A stretch of 64,000 bases of DNA from Rhodopseudomonas palustris. Lineage in GTDB: Bacteria; Pseudomonadota; Alphaproteobacteria; Rhizobiales; Xanthobacteraceae. This document shows positions 1 to 9,373 of this stretch, in pieces. Location of the stretch: NCBI RefSeq assembly GCF_003031265.1, contig NZ_CP019966.1, positions 62,001-126,000 of the forward strand, in the 5' to 3' direction. Positions within the stretch are counted from its first letter, which is position 1. Every line of letters begins with the position of its first letter. A program made the position numbers and the translations under genes. The notes below the pieces were generated by a model. It saw only the letters and a list, made by a program, of their open reading frames with translations. It made no database searches and had not been told where the DNA came from.

Positions 1-765
<765 letters not shown>

Positions 766-770
766 TGTTG

Positions 771-1619
771 CTACTTCTCCGTCTCGACCAGTCCGCGCAC
801 GAACAGTTTCTGCATCAGCACCACCACGGCGACCGGCGGCAGCATCGCCAGCACGGCGGTCGCCATCACCACCGGCCACTCGGTCAGTGCGTCCGAGGTG
901 ACGATCATCTTGCGGATGCCGATCTGGATGGTCTGCATGTCGTCGCGCGTGGTGATCAGCAGCGGCCAGAGATATTGATTCCAGCCGAGGATGAACAGAA
1001 TCACGAACAGCGCCGCCATGTTGGTGCGCGACAGCGGCAGCAGCGTATCCCAGAAGAAGCGCAACGGCCCGGCGCCATCGATCCGCGACGCTTCCAACAG
1101 TTCGTCCGGCACCGTCATGAAGAATTGCCGGAACAGCAGCGTCGCGGTCGCCGACGCGATCAGCGGCAGCGCCAGCCCGGCGTAGCTGTCGAGCAGATTG
1201 AGGTCCGCGGCGATCTTGTAGGTCGGATAGATCCGGACCTCGACCGGCAACATCAGGGTGATGAAGATCAGCCAGAAGATCGTCATCCGGAACGGAAACC
1301 GGAAATACACGATCGCATAGGCGGAGATGATCGAGATCGCGATCTTGCCGAGCGCGATCGACATCGCCATCATGAACGAGTTGAACAGCATGCTGGCGAC
1401 CGGCTCGCGGGTGGTGCCGGAGGAGCCGACGAAGATGGTCTTGTAATAGGTTTCCAGGAAGTGGCCGCCAGGCAGCAGCGACATCTGGCCATTGGCGATG
1501 GTGGCGTTGTCCTGGGTCGAGGCGACGAACGCCAGATAGACCGGGAAGGCGACGATCGCGACACCGATCCACAGGATCAGATGCGGCACCAGGTTTCCGA
1601 ACTTCCGGTGCTCGACCAT
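771..1619 (-). CDS. ugpE: sn-glycerol-3-phosphate ABC transporter permease UgpE
   Basis: Inner-membrane permease of the Ugp importer, 282 residues, the usual length for the family. It has about six hydrophobic segments, starting with [20 protein letters not shown], and a cytoplasmic EAA loop ([17 protein letters not shown]) that docks on the ATPase. Its ATG overlaps the ugpA stop as TGATG, so the two permeases are probably translationally coupled to give one copy of each per transporter. Family MalG/UgpE is clear. The sugar-phosphate specificity comes from the binding protein and the operon. Confidence 0.87.
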   Translation of the reverse strand: MVEHRKFGNLVPHLILWIGVAIVAFPVYLAFVASTQDNATIANGQMSLLPGGHFLETYYKTIFVGSSGTTREPVASMLFNSFMMAMSIALGKIAISIISAYAIVYFRFPFRMTIFWLIFITLMLPVEVRIYPTYKIAADLNLLDSYAGLALPLIASATATLLFRQFFMTVPDELLEASRIDGAGPLRFFWDTLLPLSRTNMAALFVILFILGWNQYLWPLLITTRDDMQTIQIGIRKMIVTSDALTEWPVVMATAVLAMLPPVAVVVLMQKLFVRGLVETEK

Positions 1620-2500
1620 CAGTAATTCACCTTGCGCTCGACGAAGCGGAACTGGATCGCCGTCAGCGCGATCACGATCGCCATCAGAATCACCGATTGA
1701 GCCGCCGAACTGCCGAGGTTCGAGCCGAGCAGGCCATCCTGATACACCTTGTAGACCAACGTTTCGGTCGCTTTCGCCGGACCGCCGCGGGTCATCGTGT
1801 CGATGATGCCGAACGTGTCGAAGAACGCGTACACGACGTTGACGATCACCAGGAAGAAGATGGTCGGCGACAGCAGCGGGAAGATGATGGTCCAGAACCG
1901 GCGCATCGGCCGGGCGCCGTCGATCGCCGCCGCCTCGATCACGCTGGACGGAATCGCCTGCAGCCCGGCGAGGAAGAACAGGAAATTGTAGGAGATCTGC
2001 TTCCAGGCCGCCGCGAGCACGATCAGCAGCGCCGCCTGATCACCATCGAGCAGCGGGTTCCAATCGACGCCGAGCGCGCGCAGCCCATGGGCGATGACGC
2101 CGAGCGACGGATTGAGCATAAACACCCACAGCACGCCGACCACCGGCGGCGCCACCGCGTAGGGCCAGATCAGCATGGTGCGGTAGAACGTCGAGCCGCG
2201 CAGCGGGCGGTCCGCCATCACCGCCAGCAACAACGCCAGCGACAGCGACGACAGCGCGATCGCGAAGGAGAAGACGAAGGTCCGGATGATCGCGGCGAAG
2301 TAGTCGGGCTGATCGAGCAGCTCGCGATAATTGTCGAACCAGACAAACACGGTCGACAGGCCGAAGGCGTCCTGCAGCAGGAACGACTGGATCACCGCCT
2401 GCACGGCCGGCCAATAGAAGAACACCAGCACCACCACGAGCTGCGGCAGCACCAGCAAATAAGGCAGCAGTTTCGACTGAAAGACAGCCTGCTTGAGCAT
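1619..2500 (-). CDS. ugpA: sn-glycerol-3-phosphate ABC transporter permease UgpA
   Basis: Second permease of the Ugp importer, 293 residues, MalF/UgpA type. Hydrophobic segments are seen from residue 12 ([20 protein letters not shown]) onward, with an EAA loop ([18 protein letters not shown]) in the second half. It heterodimerises with UgpE. It lies 122 bases downstream of ugpB, and that spacer carries a palindromic repeat. The split between an abundant binding protein and low-level membrane subunits is a familiar layout for importers. Confidence 0.87.
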   Translation of the reverse strand: MLKQAVFQSKLLPYLLVLPQLVVVLVFFYWPAVQAVIQSFLLQDAFGLSTVFVWFDNYRELLDQPDYFAAIIRTFVFSFAIALSSLSLALLLAVMADRPLRGSTFYRTMLIWPYAVAPPVVGVLWVFMLNPSLGVIAHGLRALGVDWNPLLDGDQAALLIVLAAAWKQISYNFLFFLAGLQAIPSSVIEAAAIDGARPMRRFWTIIFPLLSPTIFFLVIVNVVYAFFDTFGIIDTMTRGGPAKATETLVYKVYQDGLLGSNLGSSAAQSVILMAIVIALTAIQFRFVERKVNY

Positions 2501-2526
2501 GACTAACTCCCCTCCCCCATCCTGCC

Positions 2527-2600
2527 GTCATGCGCGGGCTTGACCCGCGCATCCATCACTCTTCCGAAGGATGGATTGCCGGGTCAAGCCCGGCAATGAC
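2527..2600. repeat. Dispersed palindromic element between ugpB and ugpA
   Basis: A composite inverted repeat. The left arm is GTCATGCGCGGGCTTGACCC and the right arm ends GGGTCAAGCCCGGCAATGAC, with ATCCATC/GATGGAT inside. It lies in the only sizeable gap of the ugp operon. In the transcript it would fold into a strong hairpin, which could protect the 3' end of the ugpB message or partly terminate transcription. It differs in core sequence from the other repeat copies in this window but shares the GTCAT...ATGAC ends. Confidence 0.75.
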
Positions 2601-2622
2601 AGCCAGTGTAGGGTTGGAGCAC

Positions 2623-3951
2623 TTACCTCACCGCCGTCTTCTCAAACTGGCGCAGCATGGCGTTGCCGCGTTCGACGGCGGCGTCGAGCGCCTGCTGGGC
2701 GGTCTTCTTGCCGGCCAGCGCCTGCTCGATCTCCTCGGCCCACAGTTCGCGGAGCTGCACCATGTTGCCGAGCCGCAGGCCGCGCGAATTCTCGGTCGGC
2801 GGCTTGTTGGTCAGTTCCTTGATCGGGGTCTCGAGATACGGCTGCTCGTTGTAGAAGCCGTCGGCCTTGGCCTTCTCGTAGGCCGCCTTGGTGATCGGCA
2901 GATAGCCCGAGGCCTTGTGGATCGCGACCTGGCGATCGGTATCGGACAGGAACGCCAGGAACTTGGCGACGCCCTTGTACTCGGCGGCGTTCTTGCCGCC
3001 CATCACCCACAGCGAAGCGCCGCCGATGATCGAATTCTGCGGCGCGCCCTTGACGTCCGGATAGTAGGGCATCGGCGCGTTGGTCCAGTTGAACTTGGCC
3101 TGCGACTTGACGTTGCCGAAGAAGCCCGACGAGGTCAGGAACAGCGGGCACTCACCCGAGGTGAAGCGGCCCTCGCCGGTGTTGGTGCGGCCGGAATAGT
3201 CGTAGGTCTTGTCCTTCTGCAGCTCGATCAGCTTCTGCAGATGCTTGAGCTGAACCGGGCCGTTGAATTCGAGCTTGGTATCGAAGCCGTCGAGACCGTT
3301 GGCCTTGCTGGCCAGCGGCACGTTGTGCCAGGCCGAGAGCTGCTCGAGATTGGCCCAGGTGACCCAGGCGGTGGAGAAGCCGCAGGTGGCGTAGCCGGCG
3401 GCCTTCAGCTTCTTGGCGTCTTCGAACACCTCGGGCCAAGTCTTCGGGATCTCGGCGATGTCGGCCTTCTTCAGCGCATCGAGATTGACCCACATCACCA
3501 TCGACGACGAGTTGAACGGGAACGACAGCATCTCGCCCTTGGAGGTCGAGTAGTAGCCGGTGATCGCCGGCAGATACGCCTTCGGGTCGAACGGCTCGCC
3601 AGTTTCCTGCATCAATTTGTAGACCGGCTTCACCGCGCCGGTCGCCGCCATCATGGTGGCGGTGCCGACTTCGAACACCTGAAGGATGTGCGGCGCGTTG
3701 CCGGCGCGGAACGCGGCGATGCCTGCGTTCATGGTATCGGCGTAGCCACCCTTGTAGGTCGGCACCACCTTGTAGTCACTCTGCGCGGCATTGAAGTCAT
3801 TGGCCAGCTTGACGATGACGTCGTTGTTGCCGCCGGTCATCGCGTGCCACCACTGAATTTCGGTGACCGCATATGCCGGCGCAGCCATCGCCAGCGTCGC
3901 GGCGATCGCCGTTGCGGCGGCCGCGGTCAGGCCAAAGGATCGAAATGCCAT
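2623..3951 (-). CDS. ugpB: sn-glycerol-3-phosphate-binding periplasmic protein UgpB
   Basis: Periplasmic solute-binding protein (SBP family 1) that delivers glycerol-3-phosphate to UgpAE. It has 442 residues, close to the roughly 438 of E. coli UgpB. The N-terminus is a signal peptide (MAFRSFGLTAAAATAIAATL, cleavage near AYA-VTE) followed by EIQWWHAMTGGNN, the UgpB-like start of the mature protein. The start was set at this ATG because GGGAGG sits seven bases upstream and the signal peptide begins there. The frame is open for a further 52 codons upstream, but that stretch has no signal-peptide character. It is first in the operon and sits just downstream of a Pho box. Confidence 0.9.
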   Translation of the reverse strand: MAFRSFGLTAAAATAIAATLAMAAPAYAVTEIQWWHAMTGGNNDVIVKLANDFNAAQSDYKVVPTYKGGYADTMNAGIAAFRAGNAPHILQVFEVGTATMMAATGAVKPVYKLMQETGEPFDPKAYLPAITGYYSTSKGEMLSFPFNSSSMVMWVNLDALKKADIAEIPKTWPEVFEDAKKLKAAGYATCGFSTAWVTWANLEQLSAWHNVPLASKANGLDGFDTKLEFNGPVQLKHLQKLIELQKDKTYDYSGRTNTGEGRFTSGECPLFLTSSGFFGNVKSQAKFNWTNAPMPYYPDVKGAPQNSIIGGASLWVMGGKNAAEYKGVAKFLAFLSDTDRQVAIHKASGYLPITKAAYEKAKADGFYNEQPYLETPIKELTNKPPTENSRGLRLGNMVQLRELWAEEIEQALAGKKTAQQALDAAVERGNAMLRQFEKTAVR

Positions 3952-4006
3952 GAAAACCTCCCGGTTGGGCACGTGCTGTCGTGGTGGGCGCGCGTAGCAG
4001 TGCGCG

Positions 4007-4024
4007 ATGACAGACACATGACCG
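4007..4024 (-). promoter_or_regulatory. Pho box (PhoB binding site) upstream of ugpB
   Basis: Read on the minus strand the site is CGGTCAT-GTGT-CTGTCAT: two 7-base direct repeats four bases apart. The second is a perfect copy of the CTGTCAT consensus and the first has one mismatch. It lies 56 bases upstream of the ugpB ATG, and a weak -10-like TACGCG follows about ten bases downstream, the spacing known for PhoB-activated promoters. PhoB control of ugp is established in E. coli. Control here is inferred from the match and its position. Confidence 0.75.
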
Positions 4025-4086
4025 TATAAGCGAGGCTCCGCCGGGGAGGAAGCGGCGGCATCGCTGTCGTCGCAACAGCTTATGAT

Positions 4087-4110
4087 GCAGTGCAAGAGCT
4101 TCTGCACTGC
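4087..4110. repeat. 8-bp perfect inverted repeat upstream of the ugp promoter
   Basis: GCAGTGCA and TGCACTGC are separated by eight bases. It lies about 60 bases upstream of the Pho box. There is no T-run on either side, so it is not a convincing terminator. It could be an operator, but nothing identifies a protein. Confidence 0.35.
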
Positions 4111-4148
4111 GGTAATCGCAGCTGGGTGCGTAGCGAGAGCAGAATGAA

Positions 4149-4174
4149 CGGCGCCGGCATCGCGGCCGGCGCCG
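4149..4174 (-). terminator. Hairpin after the CoA-transferase gene
   Basis: CGGCGCCGGC and GCCGGCGCCG form a perfect 10-bp stem with a 6-base loop, starting seven bases after the stop codon. On the minus strand it is followed by TTCATTCTGCT, which is a poor U-tract. The call is therefore a probable but weak intrinsic terminator. Confidence 0.45.
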
Positions 4175-4180
4175 CCCTCA

Positions 4181-5386
4181 TCAGCGTTTGCGCTCGGGGC
4201 CGCTGACGATGCCGTCGGCCTTCAGCTTGGCGATGTCGTCCGCCGAATAGCCGAACTCGCCGAGGACTTCGTTGGCGTGCTGGCTGAACGTCGGCGGCAG
4301 GCCGCGCAAGCTGGCCTTGGTGCGCTCGAACCGGATCGGCGAGGCGACGCCCTTGTACCAATCCTTTTCGATCACATCGCCGCGGTAGGCGGTGTGGGGG
4401 CTGGTCAGCGCCTTGTCGATCGACTGCACCGGGCCGGCGGGCAGGCCGGCATTGAGCAGCCGGTCGCACAGCGGCACCGCATCGTGCTGGCTGAACACCA
4501 CCTCGAGTTCGGCGCGGAGCGCAGCGCGGTTGGCGATGCGATCCTTGTTGCGCGCGAAGCGCGGATCGGTGCCGAGCTCCGGCTTGCCGATTTCCTTGCA
4601 CAGCTTGCGGAACGTGCCGTCATTGCCGACGCCGGTGAAGATCTGGCCGTCGCGGGCGTTGAAGGTCGAATACGGCACCAGGTTCGGGTGCTCGTTGCCG
4701 GTCAGCGCCGGCGGCTTGCCATGCAGGAAATAGTTCGCGGTATGCGGATGCATGATCGCGAGACCGGTTTCGTACAGCGTGGTCTCCACGAACTGGCCCT
4801 TGCCGGAACGCTCGCGCTCCGCCAGCGCCATCAGGATACCAATGGTCGCATACAGGCCGGTGGTGATGTCGACCAGCGGCACACCGATTCGCACCGGTCC
4901 GCTCTCCGGCGAGCCGGTCGCGGCGATCATGCCGGTCATCGCCTGGATGATGGCGTCATAGCCGGGGTTGCCGCCGCGCGGGCCATCGGCGCCGAAGCCC
5001 GAAATCCGGCAATGCACCAGCCGCGGAAACTTCTCGCGAATCACCTCGTTGGAGAGGCCCCATTTGTCGAGCGTGCCGGGCTTGAAATTCTCGATCAGCA
5101 CGTCGGCGTCTTCGAGCATCTTCAACAGCACCTCACGCCCGCCGGGCGAGGCGAGATCGAGGCCGATCGACCGCTTGTTACGATTCACGCCGAGAAAATA
5201 CGCCGCGTCCTCGTCATGGAAGGGAGGCCCCCAGTCGCGCACCTCGTCGCCGGCCGGCGGTTCGACCTTGATGACGTTGGCGCCGTGGTCGGCGAGGATT
5301 TGGGTGCAGTAGGGCCCGCCAAGCACGCGGGTCAGATCGATTACGCGCAATCCGGCGATCGCGCCGGGCATCGATGCAGAGGTCAT
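4181..5386 (-). CDS. CaiB/BaiF (family III) CoA-transferase
   Basis: Predicted cytoplasmic enzyme moving CoA between an acyl-CoA and a free carboxylic acid. It has 401 residues, the normal size for family III. The N-terminal GLRVIDLTRVLGGPYCTQILADHGANVIKVE is the family hallmark. D144 in GNPGYDAIIQAMTGM is at the position of the catalytic aspartate that forms the acyl-anhydride. The start ATG was chosen because the reading frame upstream runs through the tRNA-Ala gene. Neighbours (ugp genes and a tRNA) do not reveal the acid used, so the substrate is unknown. Confidence 0.85.
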   Translation of the reverse strand: MTSASMPGAIAGLRVIDLTRVLGGPYCTQILADHGANVIKVEPPAGDEVRDWGPPFHDEDAAYFLGVNRNKRSIGLDLASPGGREVLLKMLEDADVLIENFKPGTLDKWGLSNEVIREKFPRLVHCRISGFGADGPRGGNPGYDAIIQAMTGMIAATGSPESGPVRIGVPLVDITTGLYATIGILMALAERERSGKGQFVETTLYETGLAIMHPHTANYFLHGKPPALTGNEHPNLVPYSTFNARDGQIFTGVGNDGTFRKLCKEIGKPELGTDPRFARNKDRIANRAALRAELEVVFSQHDAVPLCDRLLNAGLPAGPVQSIDKALTSPHTAYRGDVIEKDWYKGVASPIRFERTKASLRGLPPTFSQHANEVLGEFGYSADDIAKLKADGIVSGPERKR

Positions 5387-5489
5387 AAGGGCTTTCTTAC
5401 CGAAGCTTTGCAGGAGCGGAGAACTTATCGCCCCCAACACGGTCTTGGCAAATGCCCGGCGGGCATCGGCTTCGTTCGCGGCGCGTGAG

Positions 5490-5561
5490 AGGCTTCCGTG
5501 CTGCGGGCCTGAACGGCGGCGCTGGGTGTGCGCCTGAGCGAAACAAAAGCTACGGAAGCCT
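5490..5561. repeat. Separated 10-bp inverted repeat between the CoA-transferase and tRNA-Ala
   Basis: AGGCTTCCGT and ACGGAAGCCT are perfect inverted copies with 52 bases between them, starting 11 bases from the tRNA 3' end. No gene is seen in this 185-base gap. It might fold in the trailing tRNA precursor, but no function can be assigned. Confidence 0.3.
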
Positions 5562-5571
5562 GAGGGAAGGA

Positions 5572-5647
<76 letters not shown>

Positions 5648-5717
5648 TTACCCTGGGTGCGCGGCGCAAATCAAAATCGGCCGCGCGGCAATCGTTGATC
5701 ACATATCGGCGACGATC

Positions 5718-6122
5718 TCAAGTCTCCTCATCGCCAGAAACGTCACCAATGATGTCCGTGACGTCTTCATCCTCTTCTTCTTCATCGGCGATGAAGGTCG
5801 AATCGTCGTCATCGTCGTCGATGGCCTCGTCGATTTCGATGTCGTCCTCGGATTCCGGCACCACAGCCTTGACCTTGCCGGAGTTCTCCTCGGCATCGGC
5901 CTCTTCCAGCGATACCAGCTCTTCGGCTTCCATCGCCTCGGGCGCCTCGGTGTCCATCGGGGCCGCGGAGCGCTGATCCGCACGGGTGCGCGGCGCCGTG
6001 ACCGGTGCAATCGGCACCACCTCGCCGGTGTAGGGCGAGATCACGGGATTCTTGTTCAGATCGTAGAACTTTTTGCCCGTCGTCGGGCAAATGCGTTTGG
6101 TTCCGAGATCGGATTTCGCCAC
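5718..6122 (-). CDS. FYDLN acid family protein (TIGR02300-like)
   Basis: Small protein conserved in alphaproteobacteria, with unknown function. It opens with [30 protein letters not shown], the family signature including FYDLN, and then becomes very acidic with runs of Asp and Glu ([13 protein letters not shown]) up to the C-terminus. I placed the start at GTG because family members begin at this AK-x-x-LGTKR point and AAGG lies upstream. An ATG 18 codons earlier is possible. The single CPTTG knuckle lacks a second cysteine pair, so zinc binding is doubtful. It is divergent from aroA. Confidence 0.75.
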   Translation of the reverse strand: MAKSDLGTKRICPTTGKKFYDLNKNPVISPYTGEVVPIAPVTAPRTRADQRSAAPMDTEAPEAMEAEELVSLEEADAEENSGKVKAVVPESEDDIEIDEAIDDDDDDSTFIADEEEEDEDVTDIIGDVSGDEET

Positions 6123-6264
6123 TTGTGCAACCTTGGGATTTCTTGAAAAACGGTGCTTCACTTGGCTAGTTGGCACGCCGCTGTCAATAGCGGTTTATGC
6201 CGAAGGCCGCGAGGACGGCCGCAATGCCAGGCCGAATCACCCGCAGCCGCGAGGGACCACAATC

Positions 6265-7602
6265 TTGACTGATTCGAACCAGCCGACGCCGCTGCAGGCG
6301 CGCAAGAGCGGCGCATTGCACGGCACCGCGCGCGTCCCGGGCGACAAGTCGATTTCGCATCGGGCGCTGATTCTCGGCGCGCTGGCGGTCGGCGAGACCC
6401 GAATCTCCGGCCTGCTCGAGGGCGAGGACGTTCTCAACACCGCCAAGGCGATGCGCGCCCTGGGCGCCAAGGTCGAGCGCACCGGCGACTGCGAATGGCG
6501 CGTGCATGGCGTCGGCGTCGCCGGCTTCGCCACACCGGAAGCCCCGTTGGATTTCGGCAATTCGGGCACCGGCTGCCGTTTGGCGATGGGTGCGGTCGCC
6601 GGATCGCCGATCCTGGCGACGTTCGACGGCGATGCGTCGCTGCGTAGCCGGCCGATGCGGCGAATCGTCGATCCGCTGGAGCTGGTGGGCGCCAAGGTGG
6701 TGTCGAGCAGCGAGGGCGGCCGATTGCCGCTGGCCCTGCAGGGCGCCCGCGATCCGCTGCCGATTCTGTACCGCACCCCGGTGCCGTCGGCGCAGATCAA
6801 ATCCGCGGTGCTGCTCGCCGGCCTGTCGGCGCCCGGCGTCACGACCGTGATCGAGGCCGAAGCCAGCCGCGACCATACCGAGCTGATGCTGCAGCATTTC
6901 GGTGCCACGATCGTCACCGAACGCGAAGGTACGCATGGCCGTAAGATTTCATTAACCGGCCAGCCCGAATTGCGCGGCGCCCCGGTGGTGGTGCCGGCCG
7001 ATCCGTCGTCGGCAGCCTTCCCGATGGTGGCGGCATTGGTGGTGCCCGGCTCCGACATCGAACTGACCGACGTGATGACCAATCCGCTGCGCACCGGGCT
7101 GATCACGACGCTGCGCGAAATGGGCGCGTCGATCGAAGACAGCCACGTCCGGGGCGATGCCGGCGAGCCGATGGCCCGTTTCCGCGTGCGTGGATCGAAG
7201 CTGAAGGGCGTCGAGGTGCCGCCGGAGCGGGCGCCGTCGATGATCGACGAATATCTGGTGCTGGCGGTCGCCGCTGCATTCGCTGAGGGCACCACCGTGA
7301 TGCGCGGCCTGCACGAATTGCGGGTCAAGGAAAGCGACCGGCTGGAAGCGACGGCGGCGATGCTGCGGGTCAACGGCGTCGCGGTCGAGATCGCCGGCGA
7401 CGATCTGATCGTCGAGGGCAAGGGCCATGTGCCGGGCGGCGGCGTGGTGGCCACCCACATGGATCATCGTATCGCGATGTCGGCGCTCGCCATGGGCCTC
7501 GCCTCGGACAAGCCGGTGACGGTCGACGACACCGCCTTCATCGCCACCAGCTTCCCGGACTTCGTTCCGATGATGCAGCGGCTCGGCGCCGAATTCGGCT
7601 GA
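6265..7602 (+). CDS. aroA: 3-phosphoshikimate 1-carboxyvinyltransferase (EPSP synthase)
   Basis: Sixth step of the shikimate pathway: phosphoenolpyruvate plus shikimate-3-phosphate gives EPSP. It has 445 residues. The start is a TTG preceded by GAGGGA at good spacing. [16 protein letters not shown] and [14 protein letters not shown] place it with the class II (CP4-like) enzymes, as do SAQIK and RDHTE. The PEP loop reads GNSGTGCRL, with Gly101 where glyphosate-insensitive CP4 has Ala100. Its stop lies three bases from the end of the convergent DUF374 gene. Confidence 0.93.
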   Translation: MTDSNQPTPLQARKSGALHGTARVPGDKSISHRALILGALAVGETRISGLLEGEDVLNTAKAMRALGAKVERTGDCEWRVHGVGVAGFATPEAPLDFGNSGTGCRLAMGAVAGSPILATFDGDASLRSRPMRRIVDPLELVGAKVVSSSEGGRLPLALQGARDPLPILYRTPVPSAQIKSAVLLAGLSAPGVTTVIEAEASRDHTELMLQHFGATIVTEREGTHGRKISLTGQPELRGAPVVVPADPSSAAFPMVAALVVPGSDIELTDVMTNPLRTGLITTLREMGASIEDSHVRGDAGEPMARFRVRGSKLKGVEVPPERAPSMIDEYLVLAVAAAFAEGTTVMRGLHELRVKESDRLEATAAMLRVNGVAVEIAGDDLIVEGKGHVPGGGVVATHMDHRIAMSALAMGLASDKPVTVDDTAFIATSFPDFVPMMQRLGAEFG

Positions 7603-7605
7603 GCC

Positions 7606-8280
7606 TCAGGCCGCTTCGACCGGCTGAAGGCCAACGATCCGGTCGGTTTCATTCTGCGCGGCGGTCAGAGCCGCCTGCAGCCGCTCTGCAATCTCTGCAG
7701 TCGGCGAGCCCGCCTCGACGGTGATCGGCTCGCCGAACCGGATCGCGACCTTGGCAAAAAGCCCGGGCAGCATCAGCCGATCCCAGCTCCGGAGCAGCTT
7801 GTGACGAGACAGGCTGACCGAAACCGGCAGGATCGGCAGCCCGGTCAGCCGCGCCATATCGAGAACGCCCTCGCTGTTGATGCGCATCCGCGGACCGCGC
7901 GGGCCGTCGGGCGTGACGAACAGGCTGTGGCCGGACTTGCCAAGCCGCATCATTTCGCGCGCCGCCCGCATGCCGCCGCGCGAGGACGAACCGACCGCCG
8001 TCTGAATCCCGAACGCGGCCCCGACCCGGGAGATGATCTTGCCGTCGCGATGCCCGCTGATCAGCGCGACCAGCGGCTTGCTTTTGGTCTGCAGCATCGG
8101 CGCCATGATCAGCCGCCCGTGCCACATCGCCAGGATGTAAGGCTCGGGGATCGGAGCGGCCTGCCGGTCGTATCGGCCGGTCCACATCACGAACTTAAAA
8201 TAGATCTTGGAAAAGTTGACGCCGAGCGACAGGACCGCATCCGATCGCGTAATGCGTTTGACGAAAGCGGGCGTGGCCAT
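7606..8280 (-). CDS. DUF374 / lysophospholipid acyltransferase-like protein (COG2121)
   Basis: Predicted membrane-associated acyltransferase-like protein of 224 residues, typical of DUF374. It contains the MWHGRLIMAP block, which takes the place of the usual HxxxxD motif, and the conserved TPDGPRGPRM block of the glycerol-acyltransferase fold. An amphipathic N-terminus (FVKRITRSDAVLSLGVNFSK) precedes the core. In some Gram-negatives such genes sit near lipid A synthesis genes. Here it faces aroA and is divergent from cmk, so context gives no clue. Substrate unknown. Confidence 0.75.
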   Translation of the reverse strand: MATPAFVKRITRSDAVLSLGVNFSKIYFKFVMWTGRYDRQAAPIPEPYILAMWHGRLIMAPMLQTKSKPLVALISGHRDGKIISRVGAAFGIQTAVGSSSRGGMRAAREMMRLGKSGHSLFVTPDGPRGPRMRINSEGVLDMARLTGLPILPVSVSLSRHKLLRSWDRLMLPGLFAKVAIRFGEPITVEAGSPTAEIAERLQAALTAAQNETDRIVGLQPVEAA

Positions 8281-8434
8281 CCAGGAAGGGTCCGGGCAGA
8301 GATTGATAGGAAATCGCCAACGAGGCTGGCTTCGGCGGATCGCGGGTTTATACCCAGTCGTTCACGGCTGCAAAACCTCGTCGGGACGCCCGCCGCCGTA
8401 AAGGCTCACCAAGCCAATTGGAATGCACAAGAGA

Positions 8435-9073
8435 ATGATCATCGCCATCGACGGACCGGCCGCATCGGGCAAAGGCACGCTCGCCAAGCGGCTAGCCGCA
8501 CATTACGACCTCAGGCATCTTGATACCGGCGTGATCTACCGCGCGGTCGCCAAGGCGATGTTGGACGCCGGCGCCAACCTCACCGACGAGGCGCGCGCCG
8601 CCGAGGTCGCGCGCACGCTCGACCCGGCGCGGTTCGACGATCCGGCGCTGAAGAGCCACGCAGTCGGCGAAGCCGCCTCGGTGGTGTCGGCCCATCCGCA
8701 AGTTCGCGCCGCCCTGGTCGAGTTCCAGCAGGCTTTCGCCGCCGCGCCTCCCGGCGCCGTGCTGGATGGCCGCGACATCGGCACCGTGATCTGTCCCGAC
8801 GCCGAGGTGAAGATCTTCGTGGTCGCCTCACCCGAGGTTCGCGCCCACCGCCGCTTCCTGGAAGCCCAGTCCCGCGGTGAGCCCGCCGACGAGGCGGTGA
8901 TCCTGGCCGACATCATCAAGCGCGACGAACGCGACAAGAACCGCTCGGCGGCGCCGCTCAAGCAAGCACCGGATGCAGTCTTGCTCGATAATTCCTATTT
9001 GGATATAGAAGGCGGCGTCCGGGCCGCCATCGACATTGTCGAGGCCGTTCGAGCGGGCCGGCGTCGGGTCTAA
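8435..9073 (+). CDS. cmk: Cytidylate kinase
   Basis: Phosphorylates CMP and dCMP to the diphosphates with ATP. The protein opens with [20 protein letters not shown], the P-loop of the family, and has the [10 protein letters not shown] block, [20 protein letters not shown] and the lid region [11 protein letters not shown]. Length is 212 residues with this start. An ATG four codons upstream is also in frame. The order cmk-rpsA is conserved across proteobacteria, which supports the call. Confidence 0.93.
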   Translation: MIIAIDGPAASGKGTLAKRLAAHYDLRHLDTGVIYRAVAKAMLDAGANLTDEARAAEVARTLDPARFDDPALKSHAVGEAASVVSAHPQVRAALVEFQQAFAAAPPGAVLDGRDIGTVICPDAEVKIFVVASPEVRAHRRFLEAQSRGEPADEAVILADIIKRDERDKNRSAAPLKQAPDAVLLDNSYLDIEGGVRAAIDIVEAVRAGRRRV

Positions 9074-9373
9074 TCGACCAAACCGACGCCGTCATTGGAG
9101 GTTCGCCCGCTCCGCCGCCACCGCCGCGATGGCCGGATGAAGACCGCGAGATCCATCTCGGATTCGTCGCTTCTTTTGCCGCCGGACGTTCTGCTGGAAT
9201 GCCCCAATCTGCGATCCGCTTCACCGCGGATCAACGTCTCGACCGTGCAGGCATGCTGCCGGCCCGCTCCGCACTGATGTGCTGGGCGGTCGTCAGGTTC
9301 GCGGACCCCTGACACTGTGCGCGCGAGACGGCCCTCAACCGAACTGCCGGCGACATCCGCATCTGGAGAACAA
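9074..9373 (+). other. 300-base spacer and presumed rpsA leader, no gene seen
   Basis: No credible coding region. The last bases carry the rpsA ribosome binding site (TGGAGAACAA). The rest probably holds the rpsA promoter and a long 5' leader. Ribosomal protein S1 represses its own synthesis through the leader in enterobacteria. Whether that occurs here cannot be read from the sequence. Confidence 0.4.

Noticed and set aside
2530..4029. A 499-codon plus-strand open frame opposite ugpB
   Set aside because: Shadow of ugpB. It would also start within the palindromic repeat.
3952..4107. A 52-codon N-terminal extension of UgpB
   Set aside because: It would bury the signal peptide and cover the Pho box; the downstream ATG has the ribosome binding site.
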